From Rallus limicola (Eukaryota > Chordata > Aves > Gruiformes > Rallidae), in contig JAKCOZ010000015.1 in the NCBI GenBank assembly GCA_022605955.1, positions 7,011,287 to 7,075,286 of the forward strand: a DNA stretch of 64,000 nt, read 5' to 3'. Numbering within the stretch: position 1 is the first letter of the stretch; each line of letters opens with the position of its first letter. The position numbers and the translations under genes are program-made. The notes below the pieces were generated by a model that saw nothing but the letters and a program-made list of their open reading frames with translations, did no database searches and was not told where the DNA came from. Shown here one piece after another: positions 63,901 to 64,000 of the stretch.

Positions 63901-64000
63901 TATTTTCTAGTTTCCAGTTAGAGTTCAACTGGTGCTTGGATAAGCTGTGCCATACTCACTCGGGTTATATCGCTCCTCCCTGACTTTGGCATTAGGACAT
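60986..64000. other. Right end, no gene recognised
   Basis: AT-rich with short frames only. EFCC1, the usual neighbour of GP9 in human, was not recognised here, so it lies beyond the window, elsewhere, or has exons too short to see by eye. Confidence 0.45.

Overview
The window is vertebrate nuclear DNA, most probably from a bird. Genes are spliced, and most of the sequence is AT-rich and without coding potential. CpGs are concentrated in two islands. The recognisable interspersed repeats are CR1 LINEs (short 3' ends carrying the ATTCTGTG-type 8-mer tail, plus one 5'/ORF1 piece) and one solo endogenous-retrovirus LTR. No Alu, B1 or mammalian L1 was seen. Crocodilians and turtles also carry CR1, so 'bird' is likely rather than proven.

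Two protein-coding genes can be read with confidence, both on the minus strand. RAB43 (13551-23647, three coding exons) encodes a complete 216-residue Rab GTPase of the Golgi and endomembrane traffic, with a CpG-island promoter over exon 1. GP9 (38551-39177, one coding exon) encodes platelet/thrombocyte glycoprotein IX, a small leucine-rich-repeat membrane subunit of the von Willebrand factor receptor GPIb-IX-V. The two have no shared pathway. They are neighbours because this is the conserved EFCC1-GP9-RAB43-ISY1 neighbourhood of human chromosome 3q21. As I remember the human map, GP9 and RAB43 converge there; here they point the same way.

Layout. 1-2.2 kb: a second, smaller CpG island (about 1745-2135) with a YY1-type start-site motif and hints of an unidentified gene on one or both strands. 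2.2-13.5 kb: no recognisable coding exon, and probably includes the RAB43 3' UTR. 13.5-24.0 kb: RAB43. Intron 2 holds a CR1 tail; intron 1 holds an older CR1-like piece and an 80-bp inverted repeat. 24.0-38.5 kb: intergenic with two CR1 tails. 38.5-41.3 kb: GP9, with a candidate distant non-coding first exon near 41.0 kb. 41.6-64.0 kb: gene desert holding CR1 fragments, a 405-bp solo LTR with exact 6-bp target duplications (47655-48059), an old tandem tRNA-like repeat (about 53.47-53.70 kb) and a CR1 ORF1 segment lacking its 3' half (about 57.04-58.23 kb).

I found no CRISPR array, operon, phage or other prokaryotic-type system, no tRNA or rRNA gene, and nothing I would call a new biological system. 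The points most worth a second look are the RAB43/GP9 orientation, the long cytoplasmic tail of this GP9, the inverted repeat in RAB43 intron 1, the unexplained CpG island at the left end, and the odd CR1 segment.
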